Notes under the pieces: generated by a model
Seen by the model: the letters and a program-made list of their open reading frames with translations, nothing else
Told to the model about the DNA's origin: nothing
Database searches by the model: none
Assembly: GCA_034440575.1 (NCBI GenBank)
Contig: JAOTOL010001511.1
Location: forward strand, 689,001-753,000
Reading direction: 5' to 3'
DNA from: Imbricaverruca yamaguchii
Lineage: Eukaryota > Arthropoda > Thecostraca > Neoverrucidae
DNA: 64,000 bases
Part shown: one piece after another, positions 24,408 to 35,812 of the stretch
Layout: every line of letters begins with the position of its first letter
Numbering within the stretch: position 1 is the first letter of the stretch
Translations under genes and position numbers: made by a program

Positions 24408-25475
24408 GACGCCGCCAACCCGGGCTGCCGCCACCCCGGGCCGCCGTCGCCACCCCGGACCGCCGCCGCCACCCTAGGCCGCCGCCACCCCGGGCCGCCG
24501 TCGCCACCCCGGACCGCCGCCGCCGCCACCGCGGGCCGCCGCCACCCCGGGCCGCCGTCGCCACCCCGGCGCCGCCGCCACCGGGCCGCCGTCGCCACCC
24601 CGGGCCGCCGCCGCCGCCCTGGGCCGCCACCACCCCGGCCGCCGCCACCCCGGCCGCCGCCCCCGGGCCGCCGCCACCACCCCGGGCCACCCCGGCCACC
24701 ACCCCGGGCCGCCACCACCCCGGGCCGCCGTCGCCACCCGGGCCGCCGTCGCCACCCCGGGTCGCCGCCACCCCGGGTCGCCACCACCCCGGGTCACCAC
24801 CACCCCGGGCCGCCGCCGCCACCCTGGGCCGCTGCCGCCACCCCGGGTCACCACCACCCCGGACCGCCGCCGCCACCCCGGACCGCCGCCACCCCAGGCC
24901 GCCGCCGCCACCCCGGGCCGCCACCACCCCGGGCCGCCGCCGCCACCCCGGGCCGCCGCCACCCCGGGCCGCCGCCGCCACCCCGGGCCGCCGCCACCCC
25001 GGGCCGCCACCCCGGGCCGCCGTCGCCACCCCGGGCCGCCGCCGCCACCCCGGACCGCCGCCACCCCGGGCCGCCGCCACCCTGGGTCGCCACCACCCCC
25101 GGTGCCGCCGCCACCCGGGCCGCCGCCGCCACCCCGGGTCACCACCCCGGACCGCCGCCGCCACCCCGGACCGCCGCCACCCCGGCCGCCGCCACCCGGG
25201 TCACCGCCACCACCCCGGGCCGCCGTCGCCACCCCGGGTCGGCACCACCCCGGGCCGCCACCACCCCGGACCGCCGCCACCCCCGGCCGCCGCCGCCACC
25301 CCGGACCGCCACCACCCCGGGCTGCCGCCGCCACCCCGGGTCACCGCCACCCCGGGTCGCCGCCACCCCGGGTCACCACCACCCCGGGCCGCCACCACCC
25401 CGGGCCGCCGCCGCCCCACCCCGGGCCGCCGCCACCCCGGGTCACCGCCACCCCGGGCCGCTGCCACCACGCGGC
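24408..25475. repeat. GC-rich 15/18-bp minisatellite
   Basis: About 60 units of CCACCCCGGGCCGCCG with an optional extra CCG triplet. Variants include GGGTCA and GGACCG. Pro/Ala/Arg-rich and Gly/Trp-rich open frames cover it on both strands and are passive. Confidence 0.95.
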
Positions 25476-25621
25476 GTCCCAGCCGTTCGAGCGGGACGCC
25501 GCCAAAACTGGCCGCGCCGAATTCTGATCCGATGAGGCCGACTCGACCCGAGGGAGCCGAGTCGGTCGGCGCGACACGGCGCCAAGGTCACGGCGGCGGT
25601 GGAGAGAGGCGGCGGCCGACA

Positions 25622-25710
25622 CTGCCACTCCCCGGCTGTGGACCACAGTCTGCGGTCTACAGGCGGCTCCCCGGCCGTGGACTACAGTTTGCGGTCTACA
25701 GGCGGCTCGC
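25622..25710. repeat. Two-copy duplication of about 42 bp
   Basis: Two copies containing CCCCGGC(T/C)GTGGAC(C/T)ACAG and GCGGTCTACAGGCGGCT. Confidence 0.8.
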
Positions 25711-26087
25711 TGCATGTGCGACGGTGATCAATCAACGGCTGGTGAAACTTGGTGCAACACACCTCGTGCCGAGCACCGAGAGTTGAGATTAAGGGCGCAT
25801 CGACTGCGTCGGTCATGCAGCGTGCTGAGCACCAGGGCGGCATTCTCACCAACATTTCCATCCTAGAAACACGCTGTTCTTCTAACATGACATTTATAAT
25901 TTAAAAGAAATAAAAACAATTGAAATCTCATCATTTTCATGGCGAAGTTCCACATCCCACTGCACCATTCATTGCATATGCGCCAGAACTGGTCGCGCCA
26001 AATTATGATCTGATGAGGCCCATCAGGCACCTCGCACTAGCGTCAAGCAACTGACACTGGTAGCAGGCGCCTGATCTAACATTAGTG

Positions 26088-26195
26088 TGAGTTGTCTGGT
26101 ACCACTGTCAGGCGCCTGACATCAGTGTCAGTTTCCTGGTACCAGTGTCAGGCGCCTGGTACAAGTGACAGGTGCCTGGTGCCAGTGTCAGGTGC
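26088..26195. repeat. Degenerate minisatellite of about 24 bp
   Basis: Four to five imperfect copies around CTGGTACCAGTGTCAGGCGC, which contains a GGTACC palindrome. Confidence 0.75.
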
Positions 26196-26714
26196 TATCT
26201 GTCTCCAAACCGACCAGGTGACGGCCCTGGTCTGGCGGGCTGCCATATCTGTCCCTGACCCGCCAGGTCACATCAAGTGTTTAAGATAGACAAGAGCCAC
26301 ATGGGCCCATTTGGGTCAAGCCTTTAAAGGGAGCATATTATATGGCTATGAAAAAGATCCTGAAGCAGCCGAATCAATACTATATCTATAATTTTACAGA
26401 ACTATCCACCCGGACACAACTGGCCCCGTTCGCTCGATCTCACGTGCCATGGCACTGGTCTGGCGGACGGGCGTCGCCACCGACGGGCCGCAACGGTGTC
26501 GACGGGCCGCCGCGTCGAGCTCGACGATATGTGGCGGACGCGGCATGGCGTGCTGATTGGCCGGGGGTCAGCGGAGAGGTCAGCGGCCTCCCGGGAGGTG
26601 CCGGCGGGCGGTGCGGACATGACCCAGCGCGGGCCGTCTCGATATGCAGTCCACTGCCACAGACGGGAGCTGTGACGGCTGTGACGGTCTACCATCGGGA
26701 TGCCAAGGGGAATG

Positions 26715-27900
26715 CCGCCGCTGTCTGAACTGTCCGGGACACAGTGGACAATGCCGCTGCTGTCTGAACTGTCCGGGACGCAGTGGACAATGCCGCTGCT
26801 GCCTGAACTGTCCGGGACACAGTGGACAATGCCGCTGCTGTCTGAACTGTCCGGGACATAGTGGACAATGCCGCCGCTGTCTGAACTGTCCGGGAGACAG
26901 TGGACAGTGCCGCCGCTGTCTGAACTGTCCGGGACACAATGGACAATGCCGCCGCTGTCTGAACTGTCCGGGGCGCAGTGGACAGTGCCGCCGCTGCCTG
27001 AACTGTCCGGGAGACAGTGGACAATGCCGCTGCTGCCTGAACTGTCCGGGATGCAGTGGACAATTCCGCTGCTGTCTGAACTGTCCGGGACACAGTGGAC
27101 AGTGCCGCTGCTGTCTGAACTGTCCGGGAGACAGTGGACAATGCCGCTGCCTGAACTGTCCGGGGCGCAGTGGACAATGCCGCTGCTGCCTGAACTGTCC
27201 GGGACGCAGTGGACAGTGCCGCTGCTGTCTGAACTGTCCGGGACACAGTGGACAGTGCCGCTGCTGCCTGAACTGTCCGGGGCGCAGTGGACAATGCCGC
27301 TGCTGTCTGAACTGTCCGGGACACAGTGGACAGTGCCGCTGCTGCCTGAACTGTCCGGGGCGCAGTGGACAATGCTGCTGCTGCCTGAACTGTCCGGGAC
27401 GCAGTGGACAGTGCCGCTGCTGTCTGAACTGTCCGGGACGCAGTGGACAGTGCTGCTGCTGCCTGAACTGTCCAGGACACAGTGGACAGTGCCGCTGCTG
27501 CCTGAACTGTCCGGGACGCAGTGGACAGTGCTGCTGCTGTCTGAACTGTCCAGGACACAGTGGACAGTGCCGCTGCTGCCTGAACTGTCCGGGACACAGT
27601 GGACAGTGCCGCTGCTGCCTGAACTGTCCGGGACGCAGTGGACAGTGCCGCTGCTGCCTGAACTGTCCGGGACGCAGTGGACAATGCCGCTGCTGCCTGA
27701 ACTGTCCGGGACGCAGTGGACAGTGCCGCTGCTGCCTGAACTGTCCGGGACGCAGTGGACAATGCCGCTGCTGCCTGAACTGTCCGGGGCGCAGTGGAAA
27801 ATGCCGCTGCTGTCTGAACTGTCCGGGACACAGTGGACAATGCCGCTGGTGTCTGAACTGTTCGGGACGCAGTGGACAGGGTCGCTGCTGCCTGAACTGT
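26715..27900. repeat. 39-bp minisatellite
   Basis: About 30 copies of a 39-bp unit with CTGAACTGTCCGGGACACAG and TGGACAATGCCGCTGCTG. The unit is 13 codons long, so several frames on both strands stay open for 380-500 codons. The plus-strand frame gives a Cys-rich repeat (C-L-N-C-P-G-x-S-G-Q-C-x-C). Units differ by substitutions in all codon positions and both strands are open, which favours a non-coding satellite. Confidence 0.9.
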
Positions 27901-29084
27901 CCAGGCTGTGCTGTGCTGTGGCTGTGCTGTGCTGTGGCTGTGTTGTGCTGTGGCCAGAGCCGCGCTGTGGCCGGACTGTCGGCGAATGGCGTACGCTCGA
28001 TAAGCAGCATGGATAAATAAGCCTGTGTCGATAATTTTCAGAGTATTGTTATCAAAAACGGCTACTGTTTTTATCTTGCCTTTATATGTGCCTAACAATT
28101 TGGCATAGAAATTAGATCGCTGGGCAATCGGCATTTTTCTCAAAATGCGTTTGAAAAAGACTGTTTTCGGCATTCGGCGCCATATTGGCTGTGATAACAA
28201 ATCAAGATATGTGAGTCAAATAGTATCTCTTTTTCATCGTCTCGACGAGCTGAGTCGATTGAAACCACGCAATATTGTCGAAAAATCGATAGTTAAGAAA
28301 ATATCAGCTATCTTCTAATACACCAGGAAATGTCCATTTTGTGGCATACAAGGAACTATGAGGTTTAAACGAGTGAAAATCGTGATACAGCCGCGGTTTC
28401 TGCACTTAGTCATTTGAATGATCCAGCATCACTCACTGGGCACATAAATATAGACAAAGCTTCATATTTATTCGCTGTTTGAACTACATAGCAGTATGAT
28501 TGAGGGAGGCTGCTTTGTACGCATGTGCATCACATGCCAAATACCTACCTATTCGTTGCATGTGGAGACATTCAGATAGCCTTTCCACATCACGTTCAGA
28601 CGAAAATCAAATACGTTGGTGATACAAATGATTAATATTCGCCGCGATGATTGAACTTCGCCGTGTTCACCATGGGACCATCGATGCATACTTTTTTCCA
28701 AAGGGACACAGGTCAGACAAACAATGAACAATGTTCATTGGTTGATGTCTGACATGTGTATATCTAAGGCAAACATCTCGCGAAGGTGCGGAGCACAACT
28801 GGCTGGACGGCATAGAGCACCCCAGTTCTATCCTTCATGGAACTCACAGTCATTTTAGCATATTCTCCACGTCCCTCTTAGTTGTTAGCACGGGCAAAAG
28901 CTGCCGGTGCATGTAGCCAGCCCGGATGTAGCCGTCCCTCCTCTCCTTCACGTACACGGTTTTTGCAGCTAGCGGCACCTGTTTCACGCATCATTCCACT
29001 GACTGACCGTGCACGTGAAACTGTGGAATTGACATTGGCATGTCCGCATAGCCATCAAGTTCGGAGCTTGGCGTGTGGCACGTG

Positions 29085-29550
29085 AGGGCCGGTTCGAAGG
29101 CGCCGTCCCAGGATATCAACTCCTGCAGACTCCCTGTGGTCTCATTGAGTCTCGGAGTTCTCCTGGGACGGACGCTGGGTCTCCACGCTTATTTTTGCCG
29201 CAGATGCACCTGATACGTCCAACAGCAAACTGGGGCTCTGCTCTGTCATCGCCACAGAGAAGTGTCTGGAACACCATTTCGCTGTGAGCGTACAAGGCGC
29301 TGGAGTGGAAGTACGGCATCACGATGCTCACGACTTACCCATGCTGCAGCCGAGTGAGCTGCAGCTAGCGCAGCACATGCCGCGGCCCATCCAGCCAATT
29401 GTGCTGCACCTTCGCGCGAAACCACATCGGATAGTAAACCCCCACAATGAATTCAACGATACACCGGAGGTTTTTGCATGCAGCGTCTCCCAGGCCATGA
29501 TCTGACACGTACACTGTACGTGTCAGATCATGACCGATGTAGTGCATATC
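29085..29550 (-). pseudogene. Broken ORF of the long-TIR transposon, family X
   Basis: On the minus strand, V-E-F-I-V-G-V-Y-Y-P-M-W-F is followed by D-G-P-R-H-V-L. After a stop, the downstream frame continues with L-Y-A-H-S-E-M-V-F-Q-T-L-L. The order (W-F ... D-G-P-R ... A-H-x-E) resembles the C-terminal part of an uncharacterised arthropod transposon-linked protein that I recall as ending in an A-H-P-E-N motif. The same family is seen at 7238-7590. In-frame stops show that it is not functional. Confidence 0.45.
29496..29532. repeat. 37-bp perfect palindrome with 1-bp centre
   Basis: The 18-bp arm CATGATCTGACACGTACA is followed by a single C and its exact reverse complement. It lies at the inner edge of the transposon's right arm and would extrude as a hairpin or cruciform. 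Confidence 0.9.
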
Positions 29551-30076
29551 ATGCTGCTATGTAGATCAAACAGCGAATAACTATGAAGCTTTGTCTATAT
29601 TTCTATGCCCAGTGAGCGATGCTGAAGTCTTCAAATGTGCAGAAGTGCAGAAACCGCGGATGTATCATGACTTTCAGTTGTTTAAGCCTCAGAGTTCCTT
29701 GTATGCCCCAAAATGGACGTTTTCTGATGTATTAGAAGATATAAGGTAGCCGGTATTTTCTTAACCATCGATTTTTGGACGATTTTGCTTTGTTTCAATC
29801 GACTCAGCTCGTCGAGACGATCAAAAAGAGGTACTATTTGGTCCACTTATCTGGATTGTTTCCCACAGCTAATATGGTGCCGAATGTCGAAAAGTCTTTT
29901 TTCAAACACATTTTTTTAAAATGCCGATTGCCCGGCGATCAAATTTTTATGCTAAATTCTCAGGCACATATCAAGGCAAAATAAAAACAGTAGCCGTTTT
30001 CGATACACCACTTTGACAATTCTCGACACAGGCTAATGGATAAGCAGCCGAGGGGAAGCGGCATCACATCTGTGTA

Positions 30077-30172
30077 GAATGGGCGCCAATGAATGGGATG
30101 TGGAATGGGCGCCAACTAATTGGATGTGGAATGGGCGCCAATGGATGGGATGTGGAATGGGCGCCAATGGTC
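30077..30172. repeat. 26-bp minisatellite beside a SINE tail
   Basis: Four copies of a 26-bp unit with GAATGGGCGCCAATG(G/A)ATGG. The GGGCGCCAATG core resembles the GGGCGCAAAATG segment that normally precedes the SINE tail module, and the tail itself follows at 30172. Confidence 0.85.
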
Positions 30173-30206
30173 TGGTCGAGGTGCCCTAAAGCTCAAATAT
30201 CTAACA
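30172..30206 (+). repeat. SINE-like 3' tail module
   Basis: GGTCGAGGTGCCCTAAAGCTC followed by an AAATATCTAACAC tail, matching the modules at 355 and 957. Confidence 0.5.
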
Positions 30207-30329
30207 CACCTATGTGGACGCCGCGGCCGTTTACCCAGTAACTGCCGATCAGCGGCCGACGAGCCGACTGTGCCCAATTAGAGTGCCAGCGGCATCGCCA
30301 GCCGCACATCTGTGGCAGCTGCACCAGCC

Positions 30330-31055
30330 CCGGGGACAGAGTGAGGGGCGACGGTGAGGAGGGGCCGGGGACGGGGCTGGGTCTGTAGACCGACGGTGAG
30401 GGGGAGGAAGTAGGGGCCGAACTGGGTGTGTAGACAGACAGTGGAGATGGGGAGGGCCGGGGCTGTGCCTGTAGACCGACGGTGGGGCAGTTGGGTCTGA
30501 AGACAACTGTATGGAGGGGAGGTGCCGGGGCTGGGTTGGAGGAGGTGGGTGGTCTGAGGACAACTGTTGAGGTGCCGGGGCTGGGTCTGAGGACAACTGT
30601 GGAGGAGGTGCCGGGCTGGTCTGGGACACTGTATGGAGGGGAGGTGCGGGGCTGGGTCTGAGGACAACTGTAAGGAGGTGCCGGGGGCTGGGTCTGGGCA
30701 CTTACGGAGGGAGGTGCCGGGGCTGGGTCTAGGCACTTAGGAGGGGAGGTGCCGGGGCTGGGTCTGAGGACAACTGTACGGAGGGGAGGTGCCGGGGCTG
30801 GGTCTGAGGACAACTGTACGGAGGGGAGGTGCCGGGGCTGGGTCTGAGGACAACTGTACGGAGGGGAGGTGCCGGGGCTGGGTCTGAGGACAATTGTATG
30901 GAGGGGAGGTGTCGGGGCTGGGTCTGTAGACCGACAATGAGGATGGGCCAGGGCTGGGTCTGTAGACCGACGGTGGGCAGGTGGCGGGGCTGGGTGGGTC
31001 TGCGGTCTGCAGGCCGACGGTAGGGAGGGGAAGGGCCGGGGCTGGGTCTGCAGAC
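30330..31055. repeat. 40-bp minisatellite, degenerate left end
   Basis: About 16 units with GAGGGGAGGTGCCGGGGCTG and GGTCTGAGGACAACTGTA. Copies between 30770 and 30920 are nearly identical, while the left end is broken by indels. Confidence 0.9.
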
Positions 31056-31059
31056 CGAC

Positions 31060-31335
31060 CGCCAGAGACAGCCGTGGCCGACGGTGGGCAGCGGGCTGGG
31101 CAGCAGGCGGAGCCGGCAGCCGGCTGGCGTCGGCTGATGGGAAGCCGCAGTCGACGGCCGGAGGGACGGCAGCCGGCTGGCGTCGGCTGATGGGAGGCCG
31201 CCGCCGACGGCCGGAGGGACGGCAGCGGGGCCGGGGTCGGCTGATAGGAGGCCGCCGTCGTCGACGGCCGGAGGGACGGCAGCCGGCCGGCGTCGGCTGA
31301 TAGGAGGCCGCAGTCGGCACGGCCGGAGGGACGGC
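31060..31335. repeat. Minisatellite of about 55 bp
   Basis: Five units with GACGGCCGGAGGGACGGCAG and a GTCGGCTGATGGGAGGCCG block. Confidence 0.85.
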
Positions 31336-31760
31336 AGCGGTCGGCTCGTCGCCGCCGACGGACGTCGCCTGAGCAGCGGACTGCGTCGTCGCAGCAGCCG
31401 GCAGCCGCGCCGTTTTTTGTTCGGTTTAGTCGCGTCGGACGCGCCTCCGGCGGGCCGCGGATGACGGTGCCAAGTGTGCCAACATATCGCGCCATTCCGG
31501 CAACGCGCCGCATTGCGGCGGCCTTGAGCCGCGGCCGGCTGACCGTCGAGGCGGGTCAGTTGCCGCACCGGTCCGGGCAAAAACTGGGGAACGCCCGGCG
31601 CGCTGTTCCGTCGACCTGCTCGGCTACTGTCGTCTTCCGCTCTCGTTTGTCCGCGTCGTTCCGCCCACGTGGCGGCGCGTGTTTTCGCCGCGCCCGCGGC
31701 GACGGCGGCGGTGGCGGGTGGGAGGCGGTGGCGGGTAGGAGGCGGACATTTTAGCGGCCA
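31336..31760. other. CpG-rich unique segment
   Basis: Very CpG-rich, non-repetitive sequence with no stop-free conserved domain. It could be a CpG-island-like promoter region, but I see no convincing core promoter elements or first exon. Confidence 0.3.
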
Positions 31761-31955
31761 GTCAGCCCTGACCGGCACAGGTGCCGACAGTCCTGGGCCG
31801 GGACAGCCCCTTCCCTGTTAAACAGATTTTCGGCTGAAGCCGCCCCTTCAGGTATTTTCGCAGAATTGCACATCCTAAGAAATTGCGCCCCCAGACAAAT
31901 ACCCCTCCCCATGACAATTCAAGAATCCGACCCTGATTGCAATATAGGATGCACA

Positions 31956-32312
31956 CAGGCGCGCACCCAGGATTTTTCCATGGGGGGGGGGGCGGACCGA
32001 AAAGGGCACTTAGCCGGCTCCAAAAGGGCACCTGACCGGCTCCATAAGGACACTTTGCGGTCCGGGGCACACTGGAAGGTTTGTTGACCGAGATGGGGTG
32101 GGGGCATGAAAAAGTGTTTGGCAAAAAGGGCAGTTTTGGGCCCAAAGGGCACCTTTGGCACAGGCGGGGCACATAAGGCAGGTGATTTTTGGGCTAAATT
32201 TGGGACATTCCGCCCAGGAGGGTACTTTTCGGTCAAAGGAGCATTTTTGGCCAAGAAAGGCACTTTGGTCTCATGGGGGCGGCCGGGCCTGGCCAACCTC
32301 CGGTGCGCCTAT
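31956..32312. mobile_element. 357-bp MITE with TIRs and 9-bp TSD
   Basis: It is flanked by GGATGCACA at 31947-31955 and 32313-32321. The left end CAGGCGCGCACC and the right end GGTGCGCCTAT are imperfect inverted repeats. The interior has a G11 run (31982-31992) and a degenerate AAAAGGGCAC(T/C)-type internal repeat, with no ORF of its own. It is a non-autonomous DNA transposon; superfamily not assigned. Confidence 0.75.
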
Positions 32313-32321
32313 GGATGCACA

Positions 32322-33610
32322 CATATGCTGTCAACTACGAACATTCACAGCGTTACTTCGTCAGCGTATATCGGGTATCCGGGGTCTTAATTCCATGGGG
32401 TACACATGCCGAATATCACACAGTCAGCAAAACGGTGATACAAGTTATACCTCCAAAGCACAATTACAATATTTTGCAAGATGTTTCACCAGTTCAATCT
32501 GGTCATCTTGAACCCAGCATCATTTTGCGCTACTTTTAATCAAAACCTATCCACAAACTCTCCATTTTACAACATTTCGTTCCAAAGGCGGAATGCATGC
32601 GAGCGGGCGACACCCGATCTCTTGCCCATATACCACCGCTGGGCCGCTTCCAGCCGGGAATTTGCCGGAATAGGGCGCGGAGCGTGCGGCGGGCGGGGAG
32701 GCGGCCGTCTGGTTATTGCAGAGGACAATGAGCAGCACTTTTAGAAAATGGTCCACTAGATAGGCACAGCTAACCCGATGGGGATAGTCCAACAACTCGG
32801 AAAATAAATCCGAAGTTTTACTTCCTGATTTCTATGCCAGTAGCTGTTATTTTATTATGCAATTGTATCATTGCAAAAACTCGTCTTTTGATCGGCTCAG
32901 CATTTTGCTCCAATCTGGAAGGTCGCCCAGCCTGATTTCTAACGGCACTGCATATTCGTGGCACACAATTTATATGTGATACCTGTGCACATGGGCGGGA
33001 CATGCTTCGTTGGATTCCGTCATGATAAGTTTGGTTGCAACTCGTCGTCCGGCCTTGAAGTTTTTCCTTCAGTGCTCTCGTATATGTATTTTTAGCGTTC
33101 TTCCATCTTATTTTTGTTTCATTAAAAATAGGTTTGCGATGCGAAGTACTCACATATCCTAGTTCCGTTGCAAACAGAACTCGTTCATACCACCATATTT
33201 AGGGCAGGTTTACGCATATCTAAGCTTGTTCATGACCCCTTTACCTTGCAACACGACTGGAGTATCCAACGCTGATTGCAATAATCAGTGAATCGATATA
33301 TGCTAGTCCCAGCTCGCCAAATCATAGTAGCACTTAACTTGTATGTTAAGCTAGTACACAAGCTACTTTTGCATTTCAGGATTATTTTTCTGCCTCGCAA
33401 TACAAGGCGGCGTCAGACATTCGAGAGAGTTGCGTTGTTTGTTGCCAGAATAGCAAAATTTCAGGATGCAAATTGTGGGTGAAGCGTTCACGTTTGGCCC
33501 GGCCCGGCGAATTGGCGGAGAGGAACTCGATGGAACCGGTGGAAGCTGGCATCGGCCACGTCTCGCACATCGCGTGGCTACTCAACCGGGCCTGGAGCGT
33601 GCCAAGGTCA
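32322..33610. other. Spacer without recognised gene
   Basis: AT-rich sequence with short open frames on both strands, none resembling known proteins. A CpG-rich patch is at 32600-32720. Confidence 0.4.
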
Positions 33611-33617
33611 AGGCCGC

Positions 33618-34852
33618 TTCCTTACGTTCGGGTCGGTGCCGTCTAATGTCCGGGTCAGTGCCGTTTAATGTCCGGGTCGGTGCCGTCTAATGTCCGGGTC
33701 GGTGCCGTCTAATGTCCGGGTCTGTGCCGTCTAATGTCCCTGTGCCGTCTAATGTCCTGTGCCGTCTATGTCCGGGTGGCGTCTAATGTCCGGGCCGTGC
33801 CGTTATGTCCTGCCGTACCGGTGCCGTCTAATGTCCGGGTCGGTGCCGTTTAATGTCCGGGTCGGTGCCGTCTAATGTCCGGGTCGGTGCCGTCTAATGT
33901 CCGGGTCGGTGCCGTCTAATGTCCGGGTCGGTGCCGTCTAATGTCCGGGTCGGTGCCGTCTAATGTCCGGGCCGGTGCCGTCTAATGTCCGGGTCGGTGC
34001 CGTCTAATGTCCGGGTCGGTGCCGTCTAATGTCCGGGTCGGTGCCGTCTAATGTCCGGGTCGGTGCCGTCTAATGTCCGGGTCGGTGCCGTCTAATGTCC
34101 GGGTCGGTGCCGTCTAATGTCCGGGTCGGTGCCGTCTAATGTCCGGGTCGGTGCCGTCTAATGTCCGGGTCGGTGCCGTCTAATGTCCGGGTCGGTGCCG
34201 TCTAATGTCCGGGTCGGTGCCGTCTAATGTCCGGGTCGGTGCCGTCTAATGTCCGGGTCGGTGCCGTCTAATGTCCGGGTCGGTGCCGTCTAATGTCCGG
34301 GTCGGTGCCGTCTAATGTCCGGGTCGGTGCCGTCTAATGTCCGGGTCGGTGCCGTCTAATGTCCGGGTCGGTGCCGTCTAATGTCCGGGCCGGTGCCGTC
34401 TAATGTCCGGGTCGGTGCCGTCTAATGTCCGGGCCGGTGCCGTCTAATGTCGGTTGGGGTCGGTGCCGTCTAATGTCCGGGTCTGTGCCGTCTAATGTCC
34501 GGGCCGGTGCCGTTTAATGTCCGGGTCGGTGCCGTCTAATGTCCGGGTCGGTGCCGTCTAATGTCCGGGTCGGTGCCGTCTAATGTCCGGGCCGGTGCCG
34601 TCTAATGTCCGGGCCGGTGCCGTCTAATGTCCGGGTCGGTGCCGTCTAATGTCCGGGTCGGTGCCGTCTAATGTCCGGGTCGGTGCCGTCTAATGTCCGG
34701 GTCGAGTGCCGTCTAATGTCCGGGCTTAATGTCGGGTGCCGTCTAATGTCCGGGTCGGTGCCGGCTAATGTCCGGGTCGGTGCCGTCTAATGTCCGGGTC
34801 GGTGCCGTCTAATGTCCGGATCTGTGCCGTCTAATGTCCGGGTCGGTGATCC
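33618..34852. repeat. 22-bp minisatellite
   Basis: About 52 copies of GTCTAATGTCCGGGTCGGTG plus CC. The first five and a few later units are shortened (33720-33830, 34450, 34705-34740). Every unit carries TAA, and the 22-bp period puts stops in all plus frames, so no long ORF forms. Confidence 0.95.
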
Positions 34853-35640
34853 GGACCTGTGCCGCGGGCGGGTCAGGTTGCCGCCGGCGCGGTGGGCCGG
34901 CGGCCTGGCTGGGGTGTCGGCCGGCGACTGCGTGCTTCGCCGGCAGACACCCCAGCCAGGCACCGCCGCCGCCGGCAGGCGGTGCGGCACAGCATCGATC
35001 GGCCGCCGCTGCGACAGCAGCCCCGCCCCCTCCCCCACCCCCGGCCGGCCGCGGCGGTGGGCGGCCGGCCGGCCGGCCGGGCGGTACAGCACAGCAGTGG
35101 CCGCAGCGGCCCGCCGCGTCGGCGTCCACCACGTGTGTATGCGCGCGCGCGCGCGCGCCTCCCTGCAGACATGTAAGTGGGCCGGCGGCCGGGCGGCGGC
35201 GGCGGTCACGCCCGGGCGTCACCGTCGGCCACGCCTACCGATGAGCTGTTGTGTGCGCCTCACGGTACCACGCCTCACGCCTGTCGATGTGGGTCTCTGC
35301 CGCAGCTGCCACGCGCGCCGCTGATGGACGCGTGCGCGCAGGTATTCGCCGGCTGCGTGTGCGCACCGTGGTGGCCGTGTCGATGTCGATATGCCTGCCG
35401 CAACTGCCACGTGCTCCCCCGGCGGACGCGTGCGCATAGGTGTTCAGGCCCCAGTGGTGTGTGAGTTCGTTGGGAGTATGTGTGCGCTAGTGTGCGTGTG
35501 TGACGTGTGGATGAAGCTGTGGACAGTGGAGAGCGAGGCTAGTGGGCGGGTACGGAGGGCGGGCAGAGGGCGGATAATAGTGACGCGATGAGGTGGAATG
35601 AGACGTTCGGTGGCCCGACGGGGATGAGAGGCGGCCACTG
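34853..35640. other. CpG-rich segment upstream of the ATF2-like gene
   Basis: Strongly GC- and CpG-rich unique sequence that includes a (CCGG)-type run at 35063-35078 and a (GC)n tract at 35142-35158. It lies about 1 kb upstream of the start codon of the ATF2-like gene and is the most natural place for its promoter or 5'UTR. No core elements were identified. Confidence 0.35.
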
Positions 35641-35644
35641 TGTG

Positions 35645-35702
35645 TGTGTGTCTCCTGCCCTGGGGATGAGAGGTGGCCACTGTGTGTGTGTGTGTGTGTG
35701 TC
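35645..35702. repeat. (GT)n microsatellites within a duplicated unit
   Basis: Three copies of a GGGGATGAGAGG(C/T)GGCCACTG block, each followed by a different number of GT repeats and TCTC, cover 35620-35755. Confidence 0.85.
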
Positions 35703-35812
35703 TCTGCTGCCCTGGCGATGAGAGGCGGCCACTGTGAGTGTCTCTGCTGCCCTGTTGCCATGCGTGCCGGCCCATCATTGTCGGCAGCAGCCGCCGTCAC
35801 TTCAGAGCAGTC

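Larger units (their letters stand above)
28017..30035. mobile_element. DNA transposon with TIRs of about 490 bp and 8-bp TSD
   Basis: The left arm (28017-28500) and right arm (29548-30035) are inverted copies of each other at roughly 85% identity by eye. Both ends read AGCCTGTGTCGA inward. The element is flanked by ATGGATAA at 28009-28016 and 30036-30043, an apparent 8-bp target-site duplication. The interior holds a broken minus-strand ORF (29085-29550) and a 37-bp palindrome. Eight-bp duplications occur in hAT and P superfamilies, but I cannot assign this element to either. It looks non-autonomous or dead. Confidence 0.8.

Noticed and set aside
24190..25535. Gly/Trp- and Pro/Ala-rich frames over 300 codons
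   Set aside because: Products of the CCACCCCGGGCCGCCG array on both strands.
33618..34852. CRISPR-like regular repeats
   Set aside because: Direct head-to-tail 22-bp tandem copies with no unique spacers in a eukaryotic context; the same holds for every other array here.
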